DNA of 23,211 nt from CALZFJ01 sp051878575 (GTDB taxonomy: Bacteria > Bacteroidota > Bacteroidia > Bacteroidales > Muribaculaceae): NCBI GenBank assembly GCA_051878575.1, contig JBJEKJ010000103.1, positions 1 to 23,211 on the forward strand, in the 5' to 3' direction. Numbering within the stretch: position 1 is the stretch's first letter; each line of letters begins with the position of its first letter. A program made the translations under genes and the position numbers. Shown here one piece after another: positions 1 through 7,901 of the stretch. The notes below the pieces were generated by a model. That model had not been told where the DNA came from. It was given only the letters and a program-made list of their open reading frames with translations, and did no database searches.

Positions 1-44
1 TTGATTTTTCTTATTCACCGGGCGTAAAAAATCTCTTTTTTATG

Positions 45-52
45 TATCTTTG
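45..52 (+). promoter_or_regulatory. Bacteroidetes -7 promoter element
   Basis: TATCTTTG fits the Bacteroidetes -7 consensus TAnnTTTG and lies 18 nt upstream of the ATG at 71. I see no TTG at the expected -33 distance, so the promoter is only half supported. It matters for start choice: a TTG start at 50 would lie inside this element, so translation should begin at 71. Confidence 0.5.
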
Positions 53-70
53 CAATTTGAAACAACGATT

Positions 71-901
71 ATGGGGTACGAGCCGATTCATATTGACGTG
101 GACATGCTGCTGCGCACGAAGCTACCGAGGTATTACCGATATATCCCCGGAGCGCTGATTCGTTGGCTGAAGCATACAATCTGTCAGGATGAGTTCAACG
201 ACCTGCTTGATCACAATGCGGGAAAGGAGGGCGAGGAGTTTGCCTGCTCGGTGTTGCGCTATCTCGACGTGAAAGTGCGCGCGAGGGGCTTGGACGAGCT
301 GCCTGCCGGCGACGGGCGTTATGTGTTTGCCTCAAATCATCCGCTTGGCGGGCTCGACGGGGTGGCGCTTATCGCACTGCTCGGCTCACATTTCGGAGGC
401 AAGCTGAAATGCGTGGTCAACGATATGCTGATGCAGGTGCGCCCGCTATCAGGGGTGTTCCTGCCGGCCAACAAGCACGGGCGGCAAAGCGAGAGCGCCG
501 TGAGAGCCATAAACGAGGCTTTTGCCGGCGATTGCCAGATGCTCTATTTCCCTGCCGGATTGTGCTCCCGGCGCATGAGGGGAGGCGAGATTGCCGACCT
601 TGAGTGGAAAAAGTCGTTCATAGCCAAGAGCGTGGAGTATCACCGAGATGTGGTTCCGGTGTATTTCAGCGGGCAGAATTCCGATTTTTTCTATAAATTC
701 GCCTCGTGGCGCAAGCGACTGGGGCTGAAACTGAATATTGAGATGATTTATCTTCCAGGAGAGGTGTTCAAGAGCCGAGGGAAGGAGTTTGAGATAATTA
801 TAGGCAAGCCGATACCATGGCAGACGTTCACCGGCGACAAGCGCCGAGAGGAATATGCCGCCGAGGTGAGGGCTACTGTCTATAAACTAAAAACTATTTA
901 A
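71..901 (+). CDS. glsA: PlsC-like lysophospholipid acyltransferase, probable glycine-lipid O-acyltransferase
   Basis: A 276-residue protein of the PlsC/LPLAT acyltransferase superfamily. The acyltransferase signature is visible as SNHPLGGLDG, with N89-H90 and D96, followed by the second block FPAG at 160-163. The His-Asp spacing is five residues rather than the classical four of HX4D. There is no obvious membrane helix, as in soluble or peripheral members. The next gene, 10 nt downstream, is a GNAT-type N-acyltransferase. This O-/N-acyltransferase pair is the arrangement known for glycine lipid synthesis in Bacteroides (GlsA/GlsB): GlsB N-acylates glycine with a 3-hydroxy fatty acid and GlsA adds the second acyl chain to the hydroxyl. 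The specific assignment rests on the pairing. The safe call is a LPLAT-family acyltransferase. The ATG at 71 is preferred to a TTG at 50 because the latter overlaps a -7 promoter element. Confidence 0.8.
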   Translation: MGYEPIHIDVDMLLRTKLPRYYRYIPGALIRWLKHTICQDEFNDLLDHNAGKEGEEFACSVLRYLDVKVRARGLDELPAGDGRYVFASNHPLGGLDGVALIALLGSHFGGKLKCVVNDMLMQVRPLSGVFLPANKHGRQSESAVRAINEAFAGDCQMLYFPAGLCSRRMRGGEIADLEWKKSFIAKSVEYHRDVVPVYFSGQNSDFFYKFASWRKRLGLKLNIEMIYLPGEVFKSRGKEFEIIIGKPIPWQTFTGDKRREEYAAEVRATVYKLKTI

Positions 902-911
902 GATTATTGCT

Positions 912-1844
912 ATGGAACCTATCATAGAGCCTATAGATACCGATTTGATTATCGCCGAGTTGACGCCTGAGCGCTTTTTGCGAAAGACCAACAAGGGCAA
1001 TAACGAGATATACATAATCGACGCGCACTGTGCGCCAAACACCATGCGCGAGCTTGGCCGACTTCGCGAGATTGCATTCCGCACGGCAGGAGGCGGCACC
1101 GGGAAGGCTTGCGACATCGATGAGTTCGACGTCATGCCGAAGCCGTGCCGACAGCTGATAGTGTGGAATCCTGCCGACAAGGAGATTCTTGGCGGATATC
1201 GCTTCATACTCGGTGAGGATATAGCTTTCGACGCATGTGGAGTGCCGCAGATTGCCACTTCGCACATGTTTCATTTCTCAAAGCGCTTTGTCAGCGACTA
1301 CCTGCCGGTGACGATTGAGCTCGGACGCTCGTTCGTGAGGCTGGAGTATCAGTCGAGCAAGGTGGGGGCAAAGGCTATTTTCGTGCTCGACAACCTTTGG
1401 GATGGACTGGGGGCTCTCACGGTGGTGTATCCGCAAATAAAGTATCTGTTCGGAAAGGTGACCATGTATCCCAACTACTCGGCCGAGTGCCGCGACCTCC
1501 TGCTGGCTTTCCTCGGCGAGTATTTCCCCGATAATGACGAGCTTGTGCGTCCTATCGAGCCCCTGAGGGTGAAATATACCATCGACGACTTCAGGGAGCT
1601 TATCAAGGGTGATGATTTCAAGGACGACTATCGCCGCGTGAACGGCTACATACGCGACCACGGATTCAATATACCGCCGCTCGTGAACGCGTATATGGGC
1701 TTGTCGTCGACCATGCGCATGTTTGGCACGGCCATCAACTATGAGTTTGGCGACGTGGAGGAGAGTGGAATATTTTTGTCGATCGACGAAATAACCGATG
1801 AGAAGAAAAACCGTCATATCCAGACGTTTGCCTCTACACGCTGA
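912..1844 (+). CDS. glsB: GNAT-family N-acyltransferase, probable glycine N-acyltransferase (hemolysin/OlsB type)
   Basis: A 310-residue protein of the OlsB/hemolysin-like GNAT family (Acetyltransf_5). Typical blocks are present: RELGRLREIAFR (46-57) followed by a Gly-rich GGGTG, the central GGYRF (94-98), and ELGRSFV (136-142), which form the acyl-carrier binding core. The C-terminal third, about 190-310, matches the longer Bacteroidetes form rather than the short OlsB type. It probably transfers a 3-hydroxyacyl chain from acyl carrier protein to the amino group of glycine, the first step of glycine lipid and flavolipin-like synthesis at the inner membrane. It lies 10 nt after the O-acyltransferase and is presumably co-transcribed with it. 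Alternative: another amino-acid N-acyltransferase such as an ornithine-lipid enzyme. The family is secure; the substrate is inferred from known Bacteroides pairs. Confidence 0.8.
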   Translation: MEPIIEPIDTDLIIAELTPERFLRKTNKGNNEIYIIDAHCAPNTMRELGRLREIAFRTAGGGTGKACDIDEFDVMPKPCRQLIVWNPADKEILGGYRFILGEDIAFDACGVPQIATSHMFHFSKRFVSDYLPVTIELGRSFVRLEYQSSKVGAKAIFVLDNLWDGLGALTVVYPQIKYLFGKVTMYPNYSAECRDLLLAFLGEYFPDNDELVRPIEPLRVKYTIDDFRELIKGDDFKDDYRRVNGYIRDHGFNIPPLVNAYMGLSSTMRMFGTAINYEFGDVEESGIFLSIDEITDEKKNRHIQTFASTR

Positions 1845-1857
1845 CGTGGCGTGGCTT

Positions 1858-1863
1858 AGGAGG
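1858..1863 (+). promoter_or_regulatory. Shine-Dalgarno site deciding the start of the Wzi-like gene
   Basis: AGGAGG lies 6 nt upstream of the ATG at 1870. Strong Shine-Dalgarno sites are uncommon in Bacteroidetes. This one selects the 1870 start, which also begins a clean signal peptide, over the in-frame ATG at 1798 inside the preceding gene. Confidence 0.65.
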
Positions 1864-1869
1864 CACATC

Positions 1870-3408
1870 ATGCGCGCCATTTGGCGCTTGGCTGCGGCCG
1901 TATGTGCGGTGGCGAGCTCACTATGTGCCTCGGCTGCCGAGCACGAGACTGCCATTGGAGCGTCGTTGACCACCAATGTGGGCAATGGCGACTTCGCCCC
2001 GTCGTATGCGATGTCGAATGTGGGCGGCGTGGTCACGCAGGCTAATTCCATGCTCGCAAGGGCTCAGGCCGAGTATTCGCTCACAGGAGTAGGGCGGTTC
2101 TCATTCTATGTGGGCGCCGACGTGATTGGCGGAGGCTCGTCGGACACTGAATACGGACTTTACGACGCCGAGCGCGGCGAGTTGCACTATCGCGGCGTCA
2201 ATCAGGCTCGCGTGTGGTTGCAGCAGCTATATGGCACGGTGGAGTTCCGAAGCATTTTCCTGACGCTCGGTATGCGCGATCGGGGGTCGGTGCTCGTGAA
2301 CCGCGAGCTGAGCAGCGGCGACCTGTGCATGTCGGGCAACGCACGCCCCATGCCGGGCGTGACAGCCGGATTCGGCGATTTCCGCAACATTCCGCTCACA
2401 TCGAAGTGGCTTCAGATTTGCGGCGAGATAGGCTATTTCAAGGCCCTCGACTCGAAATGGATGGAGAATCACTACAATTACCGCAACTACAATATCACCA
2501 CCGGATATGTGCTTCACTACAAGTATCTGCATCTGCGCACAAATCCCGACAAGCCATTCTCGCTCACCGTGGGAATGCAGTCGGCGTGCCAGATTGGAGG
2601 AACGAGCCGCAATTTCTTCAATGGCGTGCAGCTGTCGGAAATTTCGACCAAAGTGGGCTTGAAGCAGATTCTCAAGGCATTTATCCCGAGCTCGGGTGGC
2701 TCGGGCGGCCCCGAGGGCGACCAAATCTACTATGAGGGCAATCACCTCGGCACCTGGGACTTGATGGGGCGCTACAGCTTCGGCTCGGGCGACGAGCTGA
2801 GGCTCTACTACCAGTCGCCGTGGGAGGATGGCTCGGGCATAGGCAAGCTGAATGGATTCGACGGGATGTATGGAGTGGAGTACACCTCGGCGCGGCAGGG
2901 CCTCGTGGAGGGCGCGGTGATAGAGTATATCGACCTTATGAACCAAAGCGGGCCGATGCACTGGGCTCCGGCCGACTTCCCCGGAACGCCGATTCTCGGA
3001 CAGGCAACCGGTGCCGACGACTATTACAACAACTATTTCTACAACGGATATCAATACTACGGCATGTCGCTCGGCTCTCCGATGATTCGCACTGCCATCT
3101 ACAATACCGACGGCTATCCGCGCATCACCGACAACCGCATCAGGGGATTCCACACCGCCGTGTGCGGGCATCTTGCGGCCGATGTGCGCTATATGGCCAA
3201 ATTCGGCTACCGGCGCTCGCACGGAACGCCTTTCGTGCCACTGTCGGAGCCGCGTAGCACCACCTCGATGCTGATTGAGGGAAGCTATGACTTTGGCGGC
3301 AAACTGAGCGGGCTGTCGGTGTGTGGGAAGGTGGCCGGCGACTTCGGCTCGCTGCTCGGCAACAATTTCGGCGTGATGGTGACCGTGGGCTACAATGGCC
3401 GTTTTTAA
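1870..3408 (+). CDS. Wzi-like capsule assembly outer-membrane beta-barrel protein
   Basis: A 512-residue exported protein. Residues 1-22 form a signal peptide (MRAIWRLAAAVCAVASSLCA, cleavage near ASA/AE). The rest is rich in alternating aromatic/polar strands and ends in phenylalanine after a final strand (VTVGYNGRF), as outer-membrane barrels do. The central part resembles the Caps_assemb_Wzi family: a block around SGDLCMSGNARPMPGV, then an ICGEIGYFKALDSKW segment, then LHYKYLHLR and SLTVGMQSACQIGG. In Proteobacteria, Wzi is a lectin-like barrel that attaches K30 capsule to the cell surface. Bacteroidales carry many Wzi-like barrels whose ligands are unknown. It starts 25 nt after the N-acyltransferase, so it probably belongs to the same transcript, which suggests an outer-membrane biogenesis unit. 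The family call is by pattern recognition only. Confidence 0.7.
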   Translation: MRAIWRLAAAVCAVASSLCASAAEHETAIGASLTTNVGNGDFAPSYAMSNVGGVVTQANSMLARAQAEYSLTGVGRFSFYVGADVIGGGSSDTEYGLYDAERGELHYRGVNQARVWLQQLYGTVEFRSIFLTLGMRDRGSVLVNRELSSGDLCMSGNARPMPGVTAGFGDFRNIPLTSKWLQICGEIGYFKALDSKWMENHYNYRNYNITTGYVLHYKYLHLRTNPDKPFSLTVGMQSACQIGGTSRNFFNGVQLSEISTKVGLKQILKAFIPSSGGSGGPEGDQIYYEGNHLGTWDLMGRYSFGSGDELRLYYQSPWEDGSGIGKLNGFDGMYGVEYTSARQGLVEGAVIEYIDLMNQSGPMHWAPADFPGTPILGQATGADDYYNNYFYNGYQYYGMSLGSPMIRTAIYNTDGYPRITDNRIRGFHTAVCGHLAADVRYMAKFGYRRSHGTPFVPLSEPRSTTSMLIEGSYDFGGKLSGLSVCGKVAGDFGSLLGNNFGVMVTVGYNGRF

Positions 3409-3430
3409 GAGTTATGAATAAGGATAAGCT

Positions 3431-3871
3431 ATGATGGGTAACCTACTGAAATACTTTAGATGCATTGTCGTCGTGGCAATAGTGCTGACGATAGTGGCGG
3501 CTTGTACAAAGAATAACGGCGATATAGGCGTGTGGTTCGGGCTGTGGAAGGTGACTTCGGTGGAGGTCGACGGCTCGGCCGACCGCAAATATAAGGGAAA
3601 TGTGTATTTCAGCTTCCAGAACACCACTTTCGAGCAGAAACTCGTGAAAGATGACCACAGCGTTAAGCAGGTGTTCGGTGAGTGGAGGGAGGCCGACGGG
3701 AAGATGACAATCATATTTCCCGACAAGCGCTACTATCCGCTCGACGGATATATGCGAGGCGACAGCGTGGAGAATGTGCTCGCTGTGGAGCGTCAGGCTG
3801 CCGACCGCATAAGTCTCACGCTCATTTCGGGCGAGAGGCAGGTGCTCTACAAGATGGAGAAGTGGCAGTAG
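3431..3871 (+). CDS. Lipocalin-like lipoprotein
   Basis: A 146-residue lipoprotein. A hydrophobic signal segment (about residues 8-24) ends in the lipobox IVAAC with the lipidated cysteine at 25. The mature part begins with a GLWKVTSVEVDG motif and continues as short beta strands, including FSFQNTTFEQK and a FGEWREADGKMTIIFP segment. This is the usual look of the small lipocalin-like domain proteins of Bacteroidales, which fold as an eight-strand barrel. The ligand is unknown. It starts 22 nt after the Wzi-like gene and is likely co-transcribed. After its stop lie two short inverted repeats (CCCC/GGGG at 3873-3886 and ATGCC/GGCAT at 3887-3901) which could slow transcription or protect the transcript. 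The lipoprotein call is firm and the domain name moderate. Confidence 0.7.
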   Translation: MMGNLLKYFRCIVVVAIVLTIVAACTKNNGDIGVWFGLWKVTSVEVDGSADRKYKGNVYFSFQNTTFEQKLVKDDHSVKQVFGEWREADGKMTIIFPDKRYYPLDGYMRGDSVENVLAVERQAADRISLTLISGERQVLYKMEKWQ

Positions 3872-3935
3872 CCCCATCGGCGGGGATGCCATTGCGGCAT
3901 GGAATGAATTTGAAAATGTTAATAATCCTCATGAT

Positions 3936-4223
3936 ATGAAAGATTTGCTTAGGCGCATGAAGTGTTGGCTTGCGGGGCTGTCGTTCCGCACCGGCGTGGT
4001 GGTGCTTGCCTGCTGCGTGCCATTCTACATAATCTCGTTCGCGCAGATGCTGCTGCCTATAAGCGTCGAGGCGAAAGGCGTGCTGTGGGTGGTGTTTTTC
4101 GGGATGGCCAAGACAGCGCAGTATGGTGGACTGACAATTCTCGGCGTCGATGGATACCGTAGGCTGAAGGGCTATCTCAGCCGCAGGAAAAATGATAAAA
4201 CCGAAGATAGGAAAGATGCTTAG
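3936..4223 (+). CDS. Small conserved two-helix membrane protein
   Basis: A 95-residue basic protein with two predicted membrane helices at about residues 18-38 and 46-69, separated by a short polar turn, and with Lys/Arg-rich ends (both probably cytoplasmic). The sequence SFRTGVVVLACCVPFYIISF and the following segment resemble an uncharacterised small protein that I believe recurs in Bacteroidales next to TIGR02757-family genes; I cannot check this. Its 3' end overlaps the chosen start of the next gene by 8 nt, which implies translational coupling. No function can be assigned. The start at 3936 gives a natural positively charged N-terminus, and no other start in the frame fits better. Confidence 0.65.
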   Translation: MKDLLRRMKCWLAGLSFRTGVVVLACCVPFYIISFAQMLLPISVEAKGVLWVVFFGMAKTAQYGGLTILGVDGYRRLKGYLSRRKNDKTEDRKDA

Positions 4224-5010
4224 CAACGAAGAATTTGAGAATCTGCGGGAGTTTCTCGACCGTGAGGCTGCCCGAATCAACAATGTCGACTTCATAGCCA
4301 ACGACCCGGTGCAGTTCCCTCGTCGTTTCGGCCGCTTGCAGGACATAGAGATCGTGTCGCTGCTATCGGCGTCGATAGCATGGGGCAAGCGCAAGATGAT
4401 TTGCAACAATTGCGAGAAAATGCTCTCCATTATGGAAAATGCGCCGATGGAATATGTGCTCGACGGCGCTTACGAGGCTTTGCCCGATGAGATGAACATT
4501 CATCGCACGTTTTTCGCGCGTAATTTCAAGTATATGCTTCGTGGCATGAACCGTATTCTTTCGCGCTATGGCTCGCTGCACGATTTTGCCACTGCCATGC
4601 GCGTTGCCGATAGTCCTACGCCCTCGTGGCGGCTCGTGGAGCTTATGCAGGAGGAATTCTCGGCCGCCAATGGTGGCGCCACCGACTCGCAGTGCCTGCC
4701 CACGCAGTTGGCCAACACGGCGCTGAAGCGCGTCAACATGGCGCTGCGATGGCTCGTGCGCGACGACGGCATAGTGGATATGGGTGTTTGGAGCGCCATC
4801 GACAAGTCGCAGCTGTTCATTCCGCTCGACGTGCATGTGGGCGACACGGCACGCTCGCTCGGCATGGTGGAGCGCAAGGCCAACGACAAGCGCACGGTGC
4901 TCGAGCTAACGGCGATGCTCAGGCGCATGCGGCCCGACGACCCTGTGATCTACGATTATGCCCTCTTTGGCATAGGCATAGGCGACAAGTATCTTGCTCC
5001 CACGGTGTGA
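4216..5010 (+). CDS. TIGR02757 family protein (DUF2400), function unknown
   Basis: A 264-residue soluble protein of the TIGR02757 family. Visible landmarks are NDPVQFPRRF near the N-terminus, the DIEIVSLLSASIAWGKRKMI block that is strongly typical of the family, the IPLDVHVGDTARSLG block in the last third, and YDYALFGIGIG near the end. These proteins are conserved across Bacteroidetes and scattered elsewhere; their helical architecture recalls HhH-GPD DNA glycosylases, but no activity is established. I chose the ATG at 4216 rather than the one at 4192: it gives the usual family length, has a purine-rich AGGAAAG just upstream, and makes a short 8-nt overlap with the preceding gene. It ends 10 nt from the convergent mltG stop. 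Confidence 0.8.
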   Translation: MLSNEEFENLREFLDREAARINNVDFIANDPVQFPRRFGRLQDIEIVSLLSASIAWGKRKMICNNCEKMLSIMENAPMEYVLDGAYEALPDEMNIHRTFFARNFKYMLRGMNRILSRYGSLHDFATAMRVADSPTPSWRLVELMQEEFSAANGGATDSQCLPTQLANTALKRVNMALRWLVRDDGIVDMGVWSAIDKSQLFIPLDVHVGDTARSLGMVERKANDKRTVLELTAMLRRMRPDDPVIYDYALFGIGIGDKYLAPTV

Positions 5011-5020
5011 CGTCACTGCC

Positions 5021-6049
5021 TTATCTCATGATGCCGCGCTTGTTGAGCTCGGCCTGATAGCGGCGTGCGTTGGCACAGTGCTTGGCGTAATTGTCGGTGA
5101 AGTTGTGATATCCCGAGAAATCCTCTTTGGCGCACATATAGGTGTAGTCGTGCTGAGGAGCGTCGAGCACGGCATCGATGGTTGAGCTTTCGGGCAGGCG
5201 TATGGGGCCCGGTGGTAGTCCCTCATATTTATAGGTGTTGTAAGGCGAGTCGCATGCGAGCATGGCGAGCGTGATGCGGCGTATTCCGAAGTCGCCAAGC
5301 GCGAATTTCACCGTGGGATCGGCTTGCAGCTTCATTCCCTGCTTGAAGCGGTTGATGTATAGCCGCGCCACCATTCCGCGCTCGTCGCTTTTGGCGGTTT
5401 CCTCCTCCACAATCGATGCGATGACGCACACCTCGTCGGGCGTAAGCCCGAGTGCCTCGGCTTTCGCCTTGCGGCTGTCGGTCCAGAACCGGCGCGCGTA
5501 TTTGGCAAGTCCGTTGATAAGAGCCTGTGGCGTCACGGCCCAGAAAAATTCGTAGGAGTCGGGAATCAGCACGTTCACCACATTGACGGTGTCCTTGCCG
5601 AGGCTTGCGCAGAAAGCGCTGTCGGCAAGCACCCTCAGCACGTCGTCCTTGCTCATCATGAAGCGAGCCGCGGCGCGCTCGGCAAATTGCTCCTTCGTGC
5701 GCACGTTGTGGAATGTGAATTTTATGCCCGTCTGGTGCTTGTTGCGTATTTTCCGTGCCACTGCTATGGGCGACTCTCCCTCAGCTATGCTGTAGGCTCC
5801 CGCACGCTTCGCGATGTCCACGTCGAGCAGCTTGAGCAGCGTCGCCACACGGTCGGCGAAGGCTCGTTCCTGACGGTCGGCGATTGAGTCGGCGAGCGTG
5901 GCGCCCGTCATCTCGGGATACACATATATTGTGGCACTTGTTTTGGCTCCTCCGAGCATATAGGGAGCGACGATGGCCGCTGCTGCGAGCAGCAGGGCTG
6001 CCACCGATGCCGTCGCGATGAGAATCACCTTTTTTTTGGACTTGTCCAT
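5021..6049 (-). CDS. mltG: Endolytic murein transglycosylase MltG (YceG-like)
   Basis: A 342-residue inner-membrane protein with a cytoplasmic basic N-terminus (MDKSKKK) and one membrane helix at about 8-33. The periplasmic part begins with a LysM-like/YceG subdomain (about 40-115) and continues into the catalytic domain. The catalytic signature is ASIVEEETAKSDER, where E215 corresponds to the essential Glu of Escherichia coli MltG (E218). It is followed by YINRFKQGMKLQADPTVKFA and the SPYNTY...GLPPGPI motif, all diagnostic. MltG cleaves nascent glycan strands within the chain and so sets peptidoglycan strand length during synthesis. Length is normal and no key residue is missing. It is transcribed alone from the promoter at 6093-6123 and converges on the TIGR02757 gene. 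Confidence 0.95.
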   Translation of the reverse strand: MDKSKKKVILIATASVAALLLAAAAIVAPYMLGGAKTSATIYVYPEMTGATLADSIADRQERAFADRVATLLKLLDVDIAKRAGAYSIAEGESPIAVARKIRNKHQTGIKFTFHNVRTKEQFAERAAARFMMSKDDVLRVLADSAFCASLGKDTVNVVNVLIPDSYEFFWAVTPQALINGLAKYARRFWTDSRKAKAEALGLTPDEVCVIASIVEEETAKSDERGMVARLYINRFKQGMKLQADPTVKFALGDFGIRRITLAMLACDSPYNTYKYEGLPPGPIRLPESSTIDAVLDAPQHDYTYMCAKEDFSGYHNFTDNYAKHCANARRYQAELNKRGIMR

Positions 6050-6092
6050 GGCGAAAAATAAATTTGTTATGTCTTTTTCTCAAATGTGGTCG

Positions 6093-6123
6093 CAAAAATA
6101 CTAAGAACGTGGAAAAATCACAA
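6093..6123 (-). promoter_or_regulatory. Promoter for mltG
   Basis: On the minus strand, TATTTTTG (6093-6100) matches the -7 consensus TAnnTTTG, with TTG at 6121-6123 exactly 20 nt upstream, the preferred spacing for the Bacteroidetes primary sigma factor. The expected leader before the mltG ATG is about 35-40 nt. Confidence 0.75.
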
Positions 6124-6150
6124 TCTTTTATGCAAAAAACTTGGCTTGCC

Positions 6151-6181
6151 TTGAGATATTTGCAAAAAAGTCTTATATTTG
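6151..6181 (+). promoter_or_regulatory. Promoter for the 6284 membrane-protein gene
   Basis: TTG at 6151-6153 and TATATTTG at 6174-6181 are separated by 20 nt, a full match to the Bacteroidetes promoter. It leaves a leader of about 95 nt before the ATG at 6284. It is arranged back to back with the mltG promoter; the two -33 boxes are about 27 nt apart. Confidence 0.75.
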
Positions 6182-6283
6182 CAAAAACGGCGTATGTGTC
6201 TAGTGCGGTAACTTGTAGTCATGCAAGGTCGTGCGGCGCCAGTGAGTGTGTTTTGTTATTAAAATCTAAACCAATATATAAGT

Positions 6284-7849
6284 ATGGGTAAATCAGAAAT
6301 AATAGCAAAGTGGAAGACGAACATCAAAGATTCGTTTGCCGAAATCAACAGCTTCGCATTCTCCTTCGGAGAGGAGGGCGTGATATTCGATCGATGGCTT
6401 GTGGGGTTGCTGCTCGTGATAGTCATCGTGCCGTTTCTCCTGTTCTCGGGAGCGACAAAGTCGACCTATTACGCCGACTATGTGCCGGTGAAGATGGCGG
6501 CGCGCCATGCCGCGGTGCTCTACGACACTCACGATATACTCTACTCGCACCGAATGAAGAATGTGAGGGAGATTGCTAAAATCAAGAAGGGCGACAGCCT
6601 CACGGTGCTTGCCTACAGCACCGGTTATATGTCGTTTCAGGTTCAGACGTCGAGGGGCGAGCGCGGATTCGTGAGGTTCGACGTGCTTGGCGATTCGCTT
6701 GTGGCCAAAAGCCAGGCTACGCTTGGCGACGACGTGTGCATGAAGGGCGAGTTTGTGCAGTTTGTCGGCTACGACTATGGCACGAAGAAGAAACCGAAGA
6801 ATGACTTTAAGTTTAAATTCGGCGATGCGGTGACGTCGACCTACCTCTATCCCCGCTTCATCCCGACGTGCTCTTTCGGAGTGCCCGAATTCAAGGGCGA
6901 CGCGGTGTCGACGGTTACTGCCGATTGGGTGCGCCGGCGCTTCAAGCCCGACATCACCACAAAGGCCGAGGTAGACAAGGAGTGGTATGGCTATCCGCTG
7001 ACGGTGAGCGACAAAGGCGACCGCAAGATAGTGTCCTATCCGTTGAAGGTGAATGATTTCACAAAGGAAAAGGAATACACCACCATGGAGGTGACCTACG
7101 ACAAGGGAGTGGTGCACAGCTATGTCTACAAGAAGGAGGAGTCGATGGGATGGCTGCTATCGTTGCTCCCTTACGCCTCCAAGATTCAGTCGCTTCCGAT
7201 TTGTGCCATGATACAGAGCAATCCTATCACGGTAGAGGCCAAAATAAAGAGTGTTGACGATGTGCTCGACGAGCCCAATGCCGTGGAGAAGTGGATAAAA
7301 TCCAATTTATTCAATTTCAAGCTGCCCGGATGGCTTCAGATTATATTGGGATTGGCGGTTTTGCTCGTGGCGCTGCTGGTGGCGGCCTATTATTTGCACT
7401 GCGTGCTGATGCTCGTGCCGGCATTGGTGCAGTTTGTGGGATACGTCTATCCGCTGCCCAATTTCCTGTTCAAGATAATCATCACAGTGGCGCTGTTCCT
7501 CGGTGGCGAATTGCTATATCTCCTCGTTGGCGGCCTCAACTGGTTCTTGGCCTTGATTCTCGCGGCATATCTTGTGTATCAGTGGAAGAAGTGGATGAAC
7601 TGGGCGAGATACGCCCGTTGCAGCTCGTGCGGACACATGTACACACTCAGTTCCACCGACTTCCGCGACGGAGGGACAAGCTACTACGACAAGGTGAACT
7701 ACCGTGTCACCACTCGCGGAGGCCGTGAAATCGACCGCACCGAGACGTCGCGCGAGCATCGCAAGATTGTAACCGTCTATGAGGACTTGGCCTGCTCTCA
7801 TTGCGGCGCTGAATTCACTTGCACGCACCACAACGACATGCATGCATAG
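6284..7849 (+). CDS. Unrecognised membrane protein with SH3-like domain and split C-terminal zinc ribbon
   Basis: A 521-residue protein that I do not recognise as a named family. An amphipathic N-terminus (1-35) is followed by a membrane helix at about 38-55. A soluble, strand-rich region (about 60-345) begins with an SH3b-like stretch (VREIAKIKKGDSLTVLAY ... GERGFVRFD, about 66-135) like bacterial SH3 wall-binding or sensor modules. Three or four membrane helices occupy about 348-433. The C-terminal tail holds CSSCGHMY (C446, C449) and CSHCGAEF (C504, C507), two CxxC knuckles 54 residues apart, which look like a zinc ribbon with a long basic insertion. If the N-terminus is cytoplasmic, the SH3-like region would be periplasmic and the ribbon probably cytoplasmic. 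It is transcribed alone from 6151-6181. Function unknown; a sensor or envelope-stress role is only a guess. Confidence 0.75.
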   Translation: MGKSEIIAKWKTNIKDSFAEINSFAFSFGEEGVIFDRWLVGLLLVIVIVPFLLFSGATKSTYYADYVPVKMAARHAAVLYDTHDILYSHRMKNVREIAKIKKGDSLTVLAYSTGYMSFQVQTSRGERGFVRFDVLGDSLVAKSQATLGDDVCMKGEFVQFVGYDYGTKKKPKNDFKFKFGDAVTSTYLYPRFIPTCSFGVPEFKGDAVSTVTADWVRRRFKPDITTKAEVDKEWYGYPLTVSDKGDRKIVSYPLKVNDFTKEKEYTTMEVTYDKGVVHSYVYKKEESMGWLLSLLPYASKIQSLPICAMIQSNPITVEAKIKSVDDVLDEPNAVEKWIKSNLFNFKLPGWLQIILGLAVLLVALLVAAYYLHCVLMLVPALVQFVGYVYPLPNFLFKIIITVALFLGGELLYLLVGGLNWFLALILAAYLVYQWKKWMNWARYARCSSCGHMYTLSSTDFRDGGTSYYDKVNYRVTTRGGREIDRTETSREHRKIVTVYEDLACSHCGAEFTCTHHNDMHA

Positions 7850-7901
7850 CTTGATTCACGGACGACTCCCGAGCTTTCCCGTGTAGGTCTCGCCCGCGGT
7901 T

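Noticed and set aside
1..44. Third copy of the palindromic promoter element at the left edge
   Set aside because: ACCGGGCGTAAAAAATCTC shares only a loose resemblance to the element at 7958 and 19163 and lacks the GGCGA/TCGCC pairing.
50..70. TTG start at 50 for the first acyltransferase
   Set aside because: It lies inside the -7 promoter element TATCTTTG, so it would not be in the transcript; the ATG at 71 is used.
1798..1869. Start of the Wzi-like gene at 1798
   Set aside because: It overlaps the preceding gene by 47 nt and puts 24 polar residues before the signal peptide, whereas 1870 has an AGGAGG 6 nt upstream.
2227..3222. 331-residue open frame on the minus strand within the Wzi-like gene
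   Set aside because: It is a shadow of a signal-peptide-bearing barrel gene. Composition is low in sense-like hydrophobic patterning and there is no start context.
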